A stretch of 15,366 bases of DNA from an uncultured Oscillospiraceae bacterium (GCA_934572465.1 CAKTLG010000035.1:1-15366), one strand, 5' to 3'; numbered from the stretch's first letter, positions 7,331 to 14,599 are shown. Notes: generated from the letters alone by a model not told the origin. Translations and numbers: made by a program.

Positions 7331-8272
7331 ATGAAAAACGACCGTATCCATTCCATTGCCATTCTTGCGATCATCACGGCGCTGGCGGTGTTTCTGACCA
7401 CCGGCTGCGGGCAGAAGAACACGGCGGAGCCCGATCCCGCAGGCGCGCCGGAGGAGGTCACCACGCCGGAAAACGATCCGAGCGCCGGAGCGGACGGCGG
7501 CTATGTCCCGTCATTTGAGACGGACATCGTGCTCGCCTCGGGCGACGGCGCGGCGGCGCTGGAGCTTTTGGACGAAAGCGGCTCGATCGGCCGCTATCTT
7601 GTCACAGCCGCGTTGAACAGGCTGGACTTCACGCTGTACCGCTATACCCCCTGTGACGCGCCGGCGGAAGGCGGACACACGCTGAGACTCTGGCTCGCCA
7701 ACAACGACAGCTCGGACTTCCGCTTCTACGAAGGGACGAACGTGATCGGCTACTTCATCGGCGGAGAATCCGAGGGCAGCTACTTCACGGCGGACGCCGA
7801 TTTCAGCATCATAGACGGCGACGGACGCACATTTTATGATGCAGTGCGCACATGGTACGACGAAGCGGAGTTCAGCACGCTGCGCAGTGAGATCGGGCCG
7901 TTTGACAGCGCTCTTTCCTGGCAGGAGGCAGCGCAGCAGTGGGCCGACCGCTACGAAGGCGTCCACCTCGACGTGACCGCCGGCAGCGAATACAAGTACA
8001 CATGGGTCAAAACGCGCATCACGCCCGCGGAGGAGACCACCGCCGCCCTCCGCGCGGAGGGCGAGATCGACGAGAACACCTATTGCTTCTTCACAGCGAC
8101 CGCATTTGTGGCGGAGAGCGAGTGGGCGCTGGCCCGTTCGATGGCAGGCAATACCGGCCCGTGCGAAGTCATCACCGACGCGCCGGAGGGCGCCTATGAA
8201 TACCACCGCTGCTGCGCCATCCGGCTCGAGGCCGACGGCTGGCACGGCGAGATGTGGGGCACCGGCTGGTAA
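7331..8272 (+). CDS. Secreted lipoprotein of unknown function
   Basis: A 313-residue protein whose first 26 residues are a lipoprotein signal: K-N-D-R near the start, a hydrophobic stretch at about 9-22, then T-T-G-C26 as a somewhat atypical lipobox. C26 should be lipidated and the mature protein held on the outer face of the membrane. Residues 27-60 form an acidic, Pro/Ala/Glu-rich linker. The rest is acidic, rich in Asp, Trp and Tyr, and has no membrane helix. Late in the protein there are paired cysteines (C-C in H-R-C-C-A-I) and a tryptophan-rich end (G-W-H-G-E-M-W-G-T-G-W). I do not recognise a family. AAAAGGAG (7315-7322) gives the start. The gene stands alone between a terminator and a strong hairpin, so neighbours do not indicate its job. 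Confidence 0.8.
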   Translation: MKNDRIHSIAILAIITALAVFLTTGCGQKNTAEPDPAGAPEEVTTPENDPSAGADGGYVPSFETDIVLASGDGAAALELLDESGSIGRYLVTAALNRLDFTLYRYTPCDAPAEGGHTLRLWLANNDSSDFRFYEGTNVIGYFIGGESEGSYFTADADFSIIDGDGRTFYDAVRTWYDEAEFSTLRSEIGPFDSALSWQEAAQQWADRYEGVHLDVTAGSEYKYTWVKTRITPAEETTAALRAEGEIDENTYCFFTATAFVAESEWALARSMAGNTGPCEVITDAPEGAYEYHRCCAIRLEADGWHGEMWGTGW

Positions 8273-8355
8273 GGGCTGCATCGCGGCGTCCTTTCTCCGA
8301 TCCTCACCGCCTTCCCCGCTCTCTGCACCGCCGCGCACTGCCTTCTGCGCAGCTT

Positions 8356-8405
8356 AGCACCCCGCCTGTTGTTCGGTACGTCTGCTGTCCAACAAGCGGG
8401 GTGCT
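8356..8405 (+). terminator. Long hairpin downstream of the lipoprotein gene, possible terminator
   Basis: AGCACCCCGC-C-TGTTG (8356-8371) pairs with CAACA-A-GCGGGGTGCT (8390-8405), a 16-bp stem with a single mismatch and an 18-base loop. Only a short T-bearing tail (GCTTTCC) follows, so termination efficiency is uncertain. It starts 83 bases after the lipoprotein stop and is the best candidate for that gene's terminator. Confidence 0.55.
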
Positions 8406-8685
8406 GCTTTCCATTTCAGGCGGCTGTGGGGCAGGTCTTCCCTGCCCGATTACCGCCCTGCATGCACAGCTCATTCTGATTACGGATAAGCTCAGCTCCT
8501 GTCTCGCCATCCATGCCGACGCCGTCCTGCCCTGTGATCCCGAGAGCGACGGATTCTGCAACTCGATCATCCCCGCGGCATACCTGTGCGATGTGCTCCT
8601 GAACAAATGTGCCGAGGCCACCGATGAGGTCGAGAAGCGGTATGCCTATGTTGACCAGTTTATCGACCCGCTCCGTTTTTTCTGA
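8401..8685 (+). pseudogene. Decayed C-terminal fragment of a MurR/RpiR-family (SIS-domain) regulator
   Basis: The + frame ending at TGA 8683-8685 reads V-L-L-S-I-S, then about 20 residues later L-I-L-I-T-D-K-L-S-S, then H-A-D-A-V-L-P and F-C-N-S-I-I-P. This matches in order the strand-turn pattern of the second half of RpiR-type SIS domains (typically A-I-S, then I-A-I-T-D-x-x-x-S-P-L-A, A-D-V-V-L, F-N-S). It finishes with an amphipathic tail as such regulators do. The DNA-binding domain and first half of the sugar-phosphate domain are missing. There is no ribosome binding site or sensible start, and the segment between S-I-S and I-T-D is a few residues short. These regulators normally control amino-sugar or sialic-acid genes, none of which are here. 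The identification is from pattern memory only; the alternative is chance similarity in a non-coding stretch. Confidence 0.45.
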
Positions 8686-8695
8686 CGGATCAGCC

Positions 8696-8755
8696 CCCTG
8701 ATACAAACAAACAGAGAGGCGCAGCGTATGCCGCGCCTCTCTGCTTGTATCAGGG
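8696..8755. terminator. Long two-tier hairpin, probable terminator of nhaC-ortAB
   Basis: The outer arms CCCTGATACAA (8696-8706) and TTGTATCAGGG (8745-8755) are perfect. The inner arms CAGAGAGGCGC (8712-8722) and GCGCCTCTCTG (8733-8743) are also perfect, separated from the outer arms by a 5-base bulge on one side. Read on the - strand, the inner stem is followed by TTTGTTTGTAT, a usable terminator tail 46 bases after the ortB stop. On the + strand the tail is weaker. With 22 paired bases it is unusually long. Confidence 0.6.
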
Positions 8756-8788
8756 AGGGAGAAAATATGTCGTTTGGGAAAGAGATGG

Positions 8789-10186
8789 TCAGATACCGAG
8801 CGCCGCCTTGACAAAGGCAAGGTCGGTGTTCGTTTCATCGGCGAGGAACTTCAGATCAACGTCGCTGAGCTTGTCGATCGGATAGGTGCCGACCGTGTGC
8901 TTGATGTAGCTGCGGCGGATATGCTCGAGGTCGAGATCGCGCGCCTTGAGCAGCTCGGGACGGGCGGGGAAAATGATGTTGGTGCCGGGGATCTCATCCT
9001 TGGGATCGCCGAACTTGAGCTCGATGCCGTTCTTGCGGGCAAAGCTCAGCTGCGGCATGATGCTCTTGCCGGCGCCGGTGTACTCGGTCTCCTGCGCAAC
9101 AATGATCTGATCCTCGGGCATCTCCTGCGCCAGATAGAACGCGGCGGTCAGGCTGGTGTTGCCGGCGGGGCCCTTTTCCATACCCTCAAGGGTAGCCAGC
9201 GCTTCGGTGATGTAGAAGGTCTCGCCCTGCGTAACGCTCACATAGCGATCCATATAGCGCAGCGGGCGTGCAGCGGAACGCGGGAGGTCGCAGCTGTCCG
9301 GCTTGGAGCTGTGGGGCACGCCGAAGCCGGTGTGCGCCGTGGTAAAGCTCTTGCGGTTGAACGCCTTATCCGACGCCATGTGCAGGCCCGACAGATCGAC
9401 GGAGGCAGCGATGATCTTGGGATTGCAGCCAGCCTTGTGCAGACCGCGGGCCGTACCGGTCAGGTTGCCGCCGCCGGCGTTTGCCACGACAACGGCGTCA
9501 GGATGACGGCCATACTTCTCGATGAACTGGTGGCCAAGCTCCCAGCCGAGCGTTTCCACGCCGCCGATGCCGAACGCGCTGTAGAGCGAAGCGTTGAAGT
9601 AACCGGTATCCTCGAGCATCATCAGCGTCTCATAGAACAGCTCGGGGCCGACGGAGAGCTGTAAAACCTCTGCGCCCAGCGCCTCGCACTTACGGGCCTT
9701 TTCCAGAATTTCGGGCTGGCCGACGCCGTGGGAGTCGAAGCACTCCTGCACGATCAGGCACTTGAGGCCCTGCATGGCCGCCTGAGAGGCGACAGCGGCG
9801 CCGTAGTTGCCGCTCGTCGCGGCGATAACGCCCTTGTAGCCCATCTTCTTGGCGTGATACACGCTCGTGGCCGCGCGGCGCTCCTTGAAAGAGCCGGCGG
9901 GGTTGGAGGCCTCGTCCTTGACGAAAATGCGGGCACCATAGCCGGGCTTGGCACACTTTCTGGCGAGAGCCGTCAGGTTGTGCAGCTCAAAGATGGGCGT
10001 GTGGCCCACATTCACGGACTCCTGGATGCGGATGTTATCCTCGAGCGTATAGCCCGTGCTTGCCATGAGCTTTTCATAGTCAAAGGCGATGCCGCCGAGC
10101 TCAAACTGCTTATAGTCCACACCAACGGCGTTATGGATGATCTCATCCATGCGGCCGGTCACGGCATTGTAGCTGAGATCCTTCAT
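8789..10186 (-). CDS. ortB: 2-amino-4-ketopentanoate thiolase, PLP (beta) subunit
   Basis: A 465-residue fold-type II PLP enzyme. With OrtA it performs the CoA-dependent cleavage of 2-amino-4-ketopentanoate to acetyl-CoA and D-alanine, the last step of oxidative ornithine fermentation described in Clostridium sticklandii. The PLP lysine is K101 in N-P-A-G-S-F-K-E-R. The substrate loop is T-S125-G-N-Y-G, and the cofactor phosphate loop is A-G-G-G-N (about 237-241). The N-terminal extension before the catalytic core is as expected for OrtB rather than threonine synthase or cysteine synthase, which share the fold. GGAGGTGAGC precedes the ATG, and the start overlaps the ortA stop by four bases (ATGA), so the two are translationally coupled as expected for subunits made in equal amounts. 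It is the last gene of nhaC-ortA-ortB. Confidence 0.92.
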   Translation of the reverse strand: MKDLSYNAVTGRMDEIIHNAVGVDYKQFELGGIAFDYEKLMASTGYTLEDNIRIQESVNVGHTPIFELHNLTALARKCAKPGYGARIFVKDEASNPAGSFKERRAATSVYHAKKMGYKGVIAATSGNYGAAVASQAAMQGLKCLIVQECFDSHGVGQPEILEKARKCEALGAEVLQLSVGPELFYETLMMLEDTGYFNASLYSAFGIGGVETLGWELGHQFIEKYGRHPDAVVVANAGGGNLTGTARGLHKAGCNPKIIAASVDLSGLHMASDKAFNRKSFTTAHTGFGVPHSSKPDSCDLPRSAARPLRYMDRYVSVTQGETFYITEALATLEGMEKGPAGNTSLTAAFYLAQEMPEDQIIVAQETEYTGAGKSIMPQLSFARKNGIELKFGDPKDEIPGTNIIFPARPELLKARDLDLEHIRRSYIKHTVGTYPIDKLSDVDLKFLADETNTDLAFVKAALGI

Positions 10187-10485
10187 GCCTGCTCACCTCC
10201 AAAAAGCGCATTGCGGAGCTGGTCGTCGATGGCCAGCACTTCGGGAACAAACTCGCCAAAGTTGACGTCGAACTGAGGATTGACCTCTATGAGCGTACCG
10301 TGCTCCACGCGGCCCGTGCGGGTCAGGACACGGCATTCGCTGCCGATCTCGGCATCCTCCAGCAGATGACCCTTGTCCCACATTTCCAGCGGGACTTTCT
10401 TCGTATCCTCGGGCACGCTTGCCGCGCGGCCGGAGGGTTCAAGAACATTACGATGAATACGGACCCAATCGCCCTTTTTTGCCAT
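10183..10485 (-). CDS. ortA: 2-amino-4-ketopentanoate thiolase, alpha subunit
   Basis: A 100-residue soluble protein that begins M-A-K-K-G-D-W-V-R-I-H and carries V-P-E-D-T-K-K-V-P-L-E-M-W in the middle, both hallmarks of OrtA. It has no catalytic domain of its own that I can see and acts with OrtB to cleave 2-amino-4-ketopentanoate with CoA. The start at 10485 is preferred: AAGGAGG lies 10 bases upstream and the family begins M-A-K-K, whereas the ATG at 10515 would add ten unrelated residues. It begins 41 bases after the nhaC stop and overlaps ortB by four bases. The small subunit next to ortB makes the enzyme assignment much safer than ortB alone, because ortB could otherwise be mistaken for a generic threonine synthase-like gene. 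Confidence 0.93.
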   Translation of the reverse strand: MAKKGDWVRIHRNVLEPSGRAASVPEDTKKVPLEMWDKGHLLEDAEIGSECRVLTRTGRVEHGTLIEVNPQFDVNFGEFVPEVLAIDDQLRNALFGGEQA

Positions 10486-10526
10486 AATGGTAAAGCCTCC
10501 TTGTATCGTTTGCAAAAAATGTATGC

Positions 10527-11972
10527 TTACTTATTCTGTTCGGCCTTGAGCTTCTTGAGATACTCCTCGCCGTCGTGGTCGCCGATGTGCAGGAAGATGG
10601 AGAGCGTAAATACGACGAGCAGCGCGTAGCAGTAGATCGGACAGGGTGTGACGGAGATCGCCGTCAGCGGGACTTTCGTCTCGGCGGCAAAGCCGATGGC
10701 GTAGATCACGCCGGCGCCCCAAGGCACGCAGTAGCACAGCGTGTTGGACTGGCCGTCAAGCAGGTTCGCCGCGCGGTAGCCGGTGAAGCCGTAGGTCTCA
10801 GACATCGGACGGGCGAAGGAAGCGCCGACCGTGAGGATCGCGGGCGCGTTCAGGCCCATGATGGAGGAGAGCACGATGACCATCGCGGAGATGATCAGCT
10901 CGGCGCCGACAGAGGTCTTGACGCTGCGGCTCATGACCTCGAGCAGCTTCTTGTCGCCGCCGCCGGCGCGCAGGCAGCTGATGGAACCGAACAGGAGCAT
11001 GCACAGCACGCAGACCTGCAGCATGCTGGAAAGGCCGGTCTGGATGATGCCGCCGAAGGTGCAGTTGAGCACGTCGCCCTTATTGGAGATGGTGAACAGC
11101 GCGTTTTCCACGTTGCCATCCGTGCTGACGGAGACGAACTTGAACAGGCCGCAGGCAACGCCGATGATGCTGCCGGTAATGCCGCCGATGACGGTCGCGA
11201 TGATGATATCGCCGGTCTTCATAGCAATGATAACCGTCAGAACGACCGCAATGAGCATCAGGAACGCAAGGGGATTGTACTCCAGCTCGCTGGCATAGGG
11301 CTCCACGCTGCCCTTGGTCATCGGCCCGATGATCAGGAGCGCAATGATCGTGATAATGGCCGCTGTAGCGGAGTACTTAAAACGGGAGCGGACAACGCCG
11401 GGAACATCCACGCCCTGAGAGGTCGCGGAGCAGATGGTGGTGTCGGACACGGGGGCGAGGTTATCGCCGAAGGCCGCGCCGGAGATGATGATGCCGCACA
11501 GCAGCGGGCCGTTGCAGCCGAGCGCGAGGCCCGCGGGGTACATAACGCCCATACCGGCGGCGATGGTGCCGAAGCCCGTGCCGGAGGCGGTGGCAAACAG
11601 CGCGCAGGCAAGGAACGTGATGACAAGGAACATCGTCTCCCCCACGCCGAGGTTGGCCGAGGTGCCGGCGATCGCGTCCGCCAGACCGGAGGAACGCAGG
11701 ATGCGGGAGAACACGCCGGCGAAGAACCAGCAGATAACGGGGATGATCGCATCGGGGCTGGCGATGCCGTTGATCACGGCGTTCGTGTAGACCTTCTTAT
11801 CCTTTGCAAAGAACAGAGAAATGCAGATCGCGAGGAACGCGGGGAGCCAGAGCGCACCGTCGGAAATGGAGCCGACAAAGAAGGTGGTATAGATAATACC
11901 GACCAAAAACAGCCCCAGCGGCAGGAATGACATCCATTCACCGCCATAGAATTCCAGCTTTTTGTTTTCCAT
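10527..11972 (-). CDS. nhaC: Na+/H+ antiporter, NhaC family
   Basis: A 481-residue polytopic membrane protein with some eleven or twelve hydrophobic segments, of the NhaC antiporter family (ion transporter superfamily). Typical regions include a glycine-rich core, G-T-G-F-G-T-I-A-A-G-M-G, and A-F-G-D-N-L-A-P-V-S-D-T-T, the conserved stretch carrying membrane-embedded Asp residues. The start is ATG 11972 (M-E-N-K-K-L-E-F); GGAAGG lies 8 bases upstream. An earlier ATG at 12023 is rejected because it lacks a ribosome binding site and sits in the leader inverted repeat. NhaC genes commonly accompany ornithine-fermentation clusters in Clostridia (established context, from memory). It may handle Na+/H+ exchange, or amino-acid exchange, linked to that fermentation; the transported substrate is inferred. 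Confidence 0.9.
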   Translation of the reverse strand: MENKKLEFYGGEWMSFLPLGLFLVGIIYTTFFVGSISDGALWLPAFLAICISLFFAKDKKVYTNAVINGIASPDAIIPVICWFFAGVFSRILRSSGLADAIAGTSANLGVGETMFLVITFLACALFATASGTGFGTIAAGMGVMYPAGLALGCNGPLLCGIIISGAAFGDNLAPVSDTTICSATSQGVDVPGVVRSRFKYSATAAIITIIALLIIGPMTKGSVEPYASELEYNPLAFLMLIAVVLTVIIAMKTGDIIIATVIGGITGSIIGVACGLFKFVSVSTDGNVENALFTISNKGDVLNCTFGGIIQTGLSSMLQVCVLCMLLFGSISCLRAGGGDKKLLEVMSRSVKTSVGAELIISAMVIVLSSIMGLNAPAILTVGASFARPMSETYGFTGYRAANLLDGQSNTLCYCVPWGAGVIYAIGFAAETKVPLTAISVTPCPIYCYALLVVFTLSIFLHIGDHDGEEYLKKLKAEQNK

Positions 11973-12004
11973 GTGTTTTCCCTTCCTATCTTTTGTTTTC
12001 AAAA

Positions 12005-12066
12005 AATGCGTTATGCCGTACATATATCATGCGTTAAGATTGTCATCATGTACGCTATAACGTATT
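12005..12066. promoter_or_regulatory. Large imperfect inverted repeat in the nhaC leader
   Basis: Arms of 19 nt, 12005-12023 and 12048-12066, pair at 16 of 19 positions around a 24-base centre. The octamer ATGCGTTA occurs at 12006-12013 and again in the centre at 12029-12036, and a near-match (ATACGTTA) lies on the - strand of the right arm. The right arm begins at the predicted nhaC transcription start, so this could be a multi-site operator, for example for the divergent XRE-cupin protein, or a 5' mRNA stem-loop. Confidence 0.55.
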
Positions 12067-12073
12067 TTTCTAT

Positions 12074-12102
12074 ATCATAGCTTTCTCCACCCGCAAATGC
12101 AA
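12074..12102 (-). promoter_or_regulatory. Predicted promoter of nhaC-ortAB
   Basis: Read on the - strand, a -35 TTGCAT (12102-12097) and a -10 TATGAT (12079-12074) are 17 bp apart. Transcription should begin near 12067, giving a leader of about 95 bases that contains the whole 12005-12066 inverted repeat. Confidence 0.6.
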
Positions 12103-12227
12103 GAGGCCAACTTGCTGATTCTGCCTTAAAAATTTTGTATAAATTGCCACTTCTCCATGTATCCTGTCGAAAAAATGCCGGTTTTACCGAGAAACGGAAA
12201 AAATAAGTAGATTTTTAAACGCGGCTG

Positions 12228-12236
12228 TGCTATACT
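12228..12236 (+). promoter_or_regulatory. Extended -10 promoter of the XRE-cupin gene
   Basis: TGC-TATACT (12228-12236) is an extended -10 element. The AT-rich stretch just upstream (12198-12219) has only a poor -35 (TAGATT, 12208-12213, 17 bp away), as is usual for this promoter class. It lies 55 bases before the gene. It is divergent from the nhaC promoter, with about 125 bases between the two -10 boxes. Confidence 0.6.
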
Positions 12237-12291
12237 ATATTCGTTTTCGTATCACGGAAAGCGCAGGATAACAAATACAGGAGTCACCACG

Positions 12292-12843
12292 ATGGAAGAT
12301 AGTAGAGTTGATATCGGCACCGTTCTGCGGAACGAGCGAAAAAAGCTGGGCATCAGTCTGGATGAGGCGGCGAACCGCACCGGCGTATCAAAAACCATGC
12401 TCGGGCAGATCGAACGCGGTGAATCCAGCCCGACGCTGGCTACCGTCTGGAAGATCGCAGTGGGACTTCATATCTCCATGTCCAATCTTCTGGTTCCCAC
12501 CGCATCGTCGGACTATCACGTTACGCCGCTGAGCGCGATCGAGCCTCTGAAGAATCGCCCGGGCGGGCTCACCGTGTATACGCTCTTCCCGTTCAACCCC
12601 ATGGCGCCGTTCGACTATCTCTACATCGTGATGGAGCCGGGCGTCCGCTACGATTCCACCACGCACGCCAACGCACAGGAGGAATACCTGGTCATCACGC
12701 AGGGCGTTCTCACCATGCACGTAGGCGAAAAAATCTACACGCTGGGCGTGGGCGATTCGATGTCCTTTGCGGGCTACGAAAAGCACGCCTACGAAAATCT
12801 CGGCGGCGAGACCTGCATCTTCCAGTGCATCGTACACTATTGA
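12292..12843 (+). CDS. XRE-family regulator with C-terminal cupin sensor domain
   Basis: A 183-residue two-domain regulator. An XRE/Cro helix-turn-helix domain covers about residues 8-66, with the typical T-G-V-S-K-T-M-L-G-Q-I-E-R-G-E-S-S-P-T sequence at 30-48. It is linked to a cupin barrel at about 110-183. Candidate metal/ligand positions in the cupin are H125, E130/E131, G138, H165 and N169, although the usual H-x-H pair is incomplete. This class (PuuR/SutR-like) senses small molecules, often amino acids or polyamines. GGAG sits 9 bases before the ATG. Transcribed away from nhaC-ortAB across a shared regulatory region, it is the obvious local regulator of that operon and possibly of itself. 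Ornithine or a pathway intermediate as ligand is inference. Confidence 0.9.
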   Translation: MEDSRVDIGTVLRNERKKLGISLDEAANRTGVSKTMLGQIERGESSPTLATVWKIAVGLHISMSNLLVPTASSDYHVTPLSAIEPLKNRPGGLTVYTLFPFNPMAPFDYLYIVMEPGVRYDSTTHANAQEEYLVITQGVLTMHVGEKIYTLGVGDSMSFAGYEKHAYENLGGETCIFQCIVHY

Positions 12844-12853
12844 TAAAAATGAT

Positions 12854-12888
12854 AAAAACGTCCAAACCGTAAGGGTTTGGACGTTTTT
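12854..12888. terminator. Bidirectional intrinsic terminator
   Basis: AAAAACGTCCAAACC (12854-12868) and GGTTTGGACGTTTTT (12874-12888) form a perfect 15-bp stem with a five-base loop. A and T runs on either side let it serve both the XRE-cupin gene (+) and the convergent P1 peptidase operon (-), whose last stop is 17 bases away. Confidence 0.93.
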
Positions 12889-12904
12889 CCGTTTACAAAA
12901 GCCG

Positions 12905-13927
12905 TTATTCCCGCTTGAGTCCCGCCTTTGCCATCGCATCGCGCAGGGAAAGACGGGTATTGCCATCGCGCCCCGTGACCGTCTCGGCCTCCAGCATGGA
13001 GCGGACGATGCTCTCCTCCACCGTTTCCGTACCGGCGCGAAAAACGGGGTCGAGCGTCTCGTCATTGAGAAACGCGGCGCTTTGCAGCTTTTCCGCCGTG
13101 CGGATGCGGTTGGCCGTGGAAAAGGCAAGGGCGATCTCGCCGCTTCCGTGCTCCGTAACGGCGCCGGTGCGCGCAAGGCCGCTCTGGGCGCGGCGCGCAA
13201 GCCGCGCCAGCTGGCGCGAGGAGAGCGGCGCGTCTGTCGCAAGGATCATGATGCACGAGCCCTTGGCGCTCTCCGGCTTTTCCGCCAGAGTCCTGCCAAG
13301 CGGGTCACCCGCGATCGTCAGGTCAACGAGCGTGCCGAAATTGGTCATCACCAGCGCGCCGAGCGTATAGGTCTGCCCGTCGATCTCGAACACGCGCGAA
13401 GCCGAGCCGATGCCGCCCTTGAGCTGATAGCAGCTCATACCGCGGCCCGCGCCGACTGCACCGAGCGCAAAGTCCTCCCCGACGGCGTCAAGCGCCGCGC
13501 GCACGTCGTCCTCTGTGACGTGCAGACCGCGAATGTCGTTGAGGTAACCGTCGTTGCACTCAAGGATCACCGGATTCACCGTGCTCTCCGAGCGGCCGAT
13601 GTGCTCGTTCCGCTCGAGCATGTAGCGCACGCAGGCGGTGTAGGCCGTGCCGGCTGAGAGCGTATTCGTCAGGATCAGCGGCGTTTCGATGCAGCCGAGC
13701 TCCTGCACCTGAACGAGCCCCATGCTTTTTCCGAAGCCGTTGATCACGTGTGCCGCGGCGGGGCAGCGGTCGTGAAAAAGGTCGCCCGGATGCGGGATGA
13801 GCGCGGTCACGCCGGTCTGGATCTCCCCATGCGCAAGCGTGCAGTGTCCGACGCTTACGCCGGCAACGTCGGTAATGAGGTTGCGTCTGCCCTTCTGCTG
13901 GATACCAAATGCATACTCCATCTTCAT
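12905..13927 (-). CDS. P1 family (S58, DmpA-like) aminopeptidase
   Basis: A 340-residue Ntn-type hydrolase of the DmpA/L-aminopeptidase D-esterase family, which removes N-terminal residues (including D-Ala or beta-amino acids in some members) from short peptides or amides. The protein is made as a precursor and cuts itself before the catalytic serine. Here the predicted cut is G223-S224, in A-K-G-S-C-I-M-I-L-A-T-D-A-P-L. Other family landmarks are I-T-D-V-A-G-V-S-V-G-H near the N-terminus and G-A-V-G-A-G-R-G-M-S-C-Y-Q-L-K-G-G-I-G. There is no signal peptide, so it is cytoplasmic. The start at 13927 is chosen because AAAGGA lies 8 bases upstream; a second ATG two codons later is possible. It is the last gene of a three-gene operon, 18 bases after the YczE gene. 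Confidence 0.9.
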   Translation of the reverse strand: MKMEYAFGIQQKGRRNLITDVAGVSVGHCTLAHGEIQTGVTALIPHPGDLFHDRCPAAAHVINGFGKSMGLVQVQELGCIETPLILTNTLSAGTAYTACVRYMLERNEHIGRSESTVNPVILECNDGYLNDIRGLHVTEDDVRAALDAVGEDFALGAVGAGRGMSCYQLKGGIGSASRVFEIDGQTYTLGALVMTNFGTLVDLTIAGDPLGRTLAEKPESAKGSCIMILATDAPLSSRQLARLARRAQSGLARTGAVTEHGSGEIALAFSTANRIRTAEKLQSAAFLNDETLDPVFRAGTETVEESIVRSMLEAETVTGRDGNTRLSLRDAMAKAGLKRE

Positions 13928-13945
13928 GGTAACTATCCTTTCCGC

Positions 13946-14599
13946 TCAGGTCTCCGCATGGCGCGCGGCCCGAAGAGACTGTACGATGCTTTCATGGGTA
14001 ACGCTGCGGGGATCAAAGTGTACAAGGGAAAACACGCCTTGCAGGATCGCGCCGAGGCCGAAGACCGCAATGAGCGTGCCGAGGCCGACAGGGCCGCCAA
14101 GCAGCCAGCCGGCAGCGAGGACCACGCAGAGCAGGATCGACTGCACAACGCCGATCGGGACGCGCGGCAGCCGCTTGCCGAGCGCGACAAACAGTGCGTC
14201 GCGCGGCCCGCAGCCAAGCCCCGCAGACATATAGATCCATTGCGAAACGGCTACCAGAACGAGTCCCAGCAGCATACAGAGCACGCCGGAGAGCAGCGCG
14301 GTCTGCGCGGGGATCAGATCGAGCGCGGAAAGCAGATCCGCGGTGCTCCCGACGATGAGCGCGTCAAGCACCATGCCGATGCCGATCGGCTCGCCCAGCA
14401 GCAGGTTGATGCCGATGAGCAGGAAACCGATGAGCATGACGATGCTGCCGTAGGACAGCGGCAGGTGCATGGAAAGCGCGACGGACAGCACGTCCCACGG
14501 CGCAAGGCCAATAGAGGCCTGCAGCATCAGATAAAGGCCGGCGCCGTTGACAACCAGCCCGAAAGAGGCGCGCAGGATCCTTTCAAGCAATCGTTTCAT
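13946..14599 (-). CDS. YczE-family integral membrane protein
   Basis: A 217-residue membrane protein with about five hydrophobic helices. It has the two related landmarks of the YczE/YyaS group: G-L-A-P-W-D (P34-W-D36) in the first half and G-L-G-C-G-P-R-D (P132-R-D134) in the second, suggesting an internal duplication. The family's biochemical role is not settled; Bacillus YczE has been linked to lipopeptide production, and a transport or membrane-assembly role is guessed. The start at 14599 overlaps the stop of the preceding small gene by four bases (ATGA); the upstream ATG at 14617 lies inside that gene and is not favoured. The P1 peptidase follows after 18 bases, so all three genes share one transcript. 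Charged residues at both ends suggest a cytoplasmic N-terminus. Confidence 0.85.
   Translation of the reverse strand: MKRLLERILRASFGLVVNGAGLYLMLQASIGLAPWDVLSVALSMHLPLSYGSIVMLIGFLLIGINLLLGEPIGIGMVLDALIVGSTADLLSALDLIPAQTALLSGVLCMLLGLVLVAVSQWIYMSAGLGCGPRDALFVALGKRLPRVPIGVVQSILLCVVLAAGWLLGGPVGLGTLIAVFGLGAILQGVFSLVHFDPRSVTHESIVQSLRAARHAET

Noticed and set aside
8416..8838. A 140-codon - strand frame running past the end of ortB
   Set aside because: It crosses the long 8696-8755 hairpin, overlaps ortB and resembles no protein; the opposite strand carries the SIS-like remnant.
8774..9664. A 296-codon + strand frame antisense to ortB
   Set aside because: OrtB is unambiguous on the other strand, and the frame has the composition of an antisense shadow.
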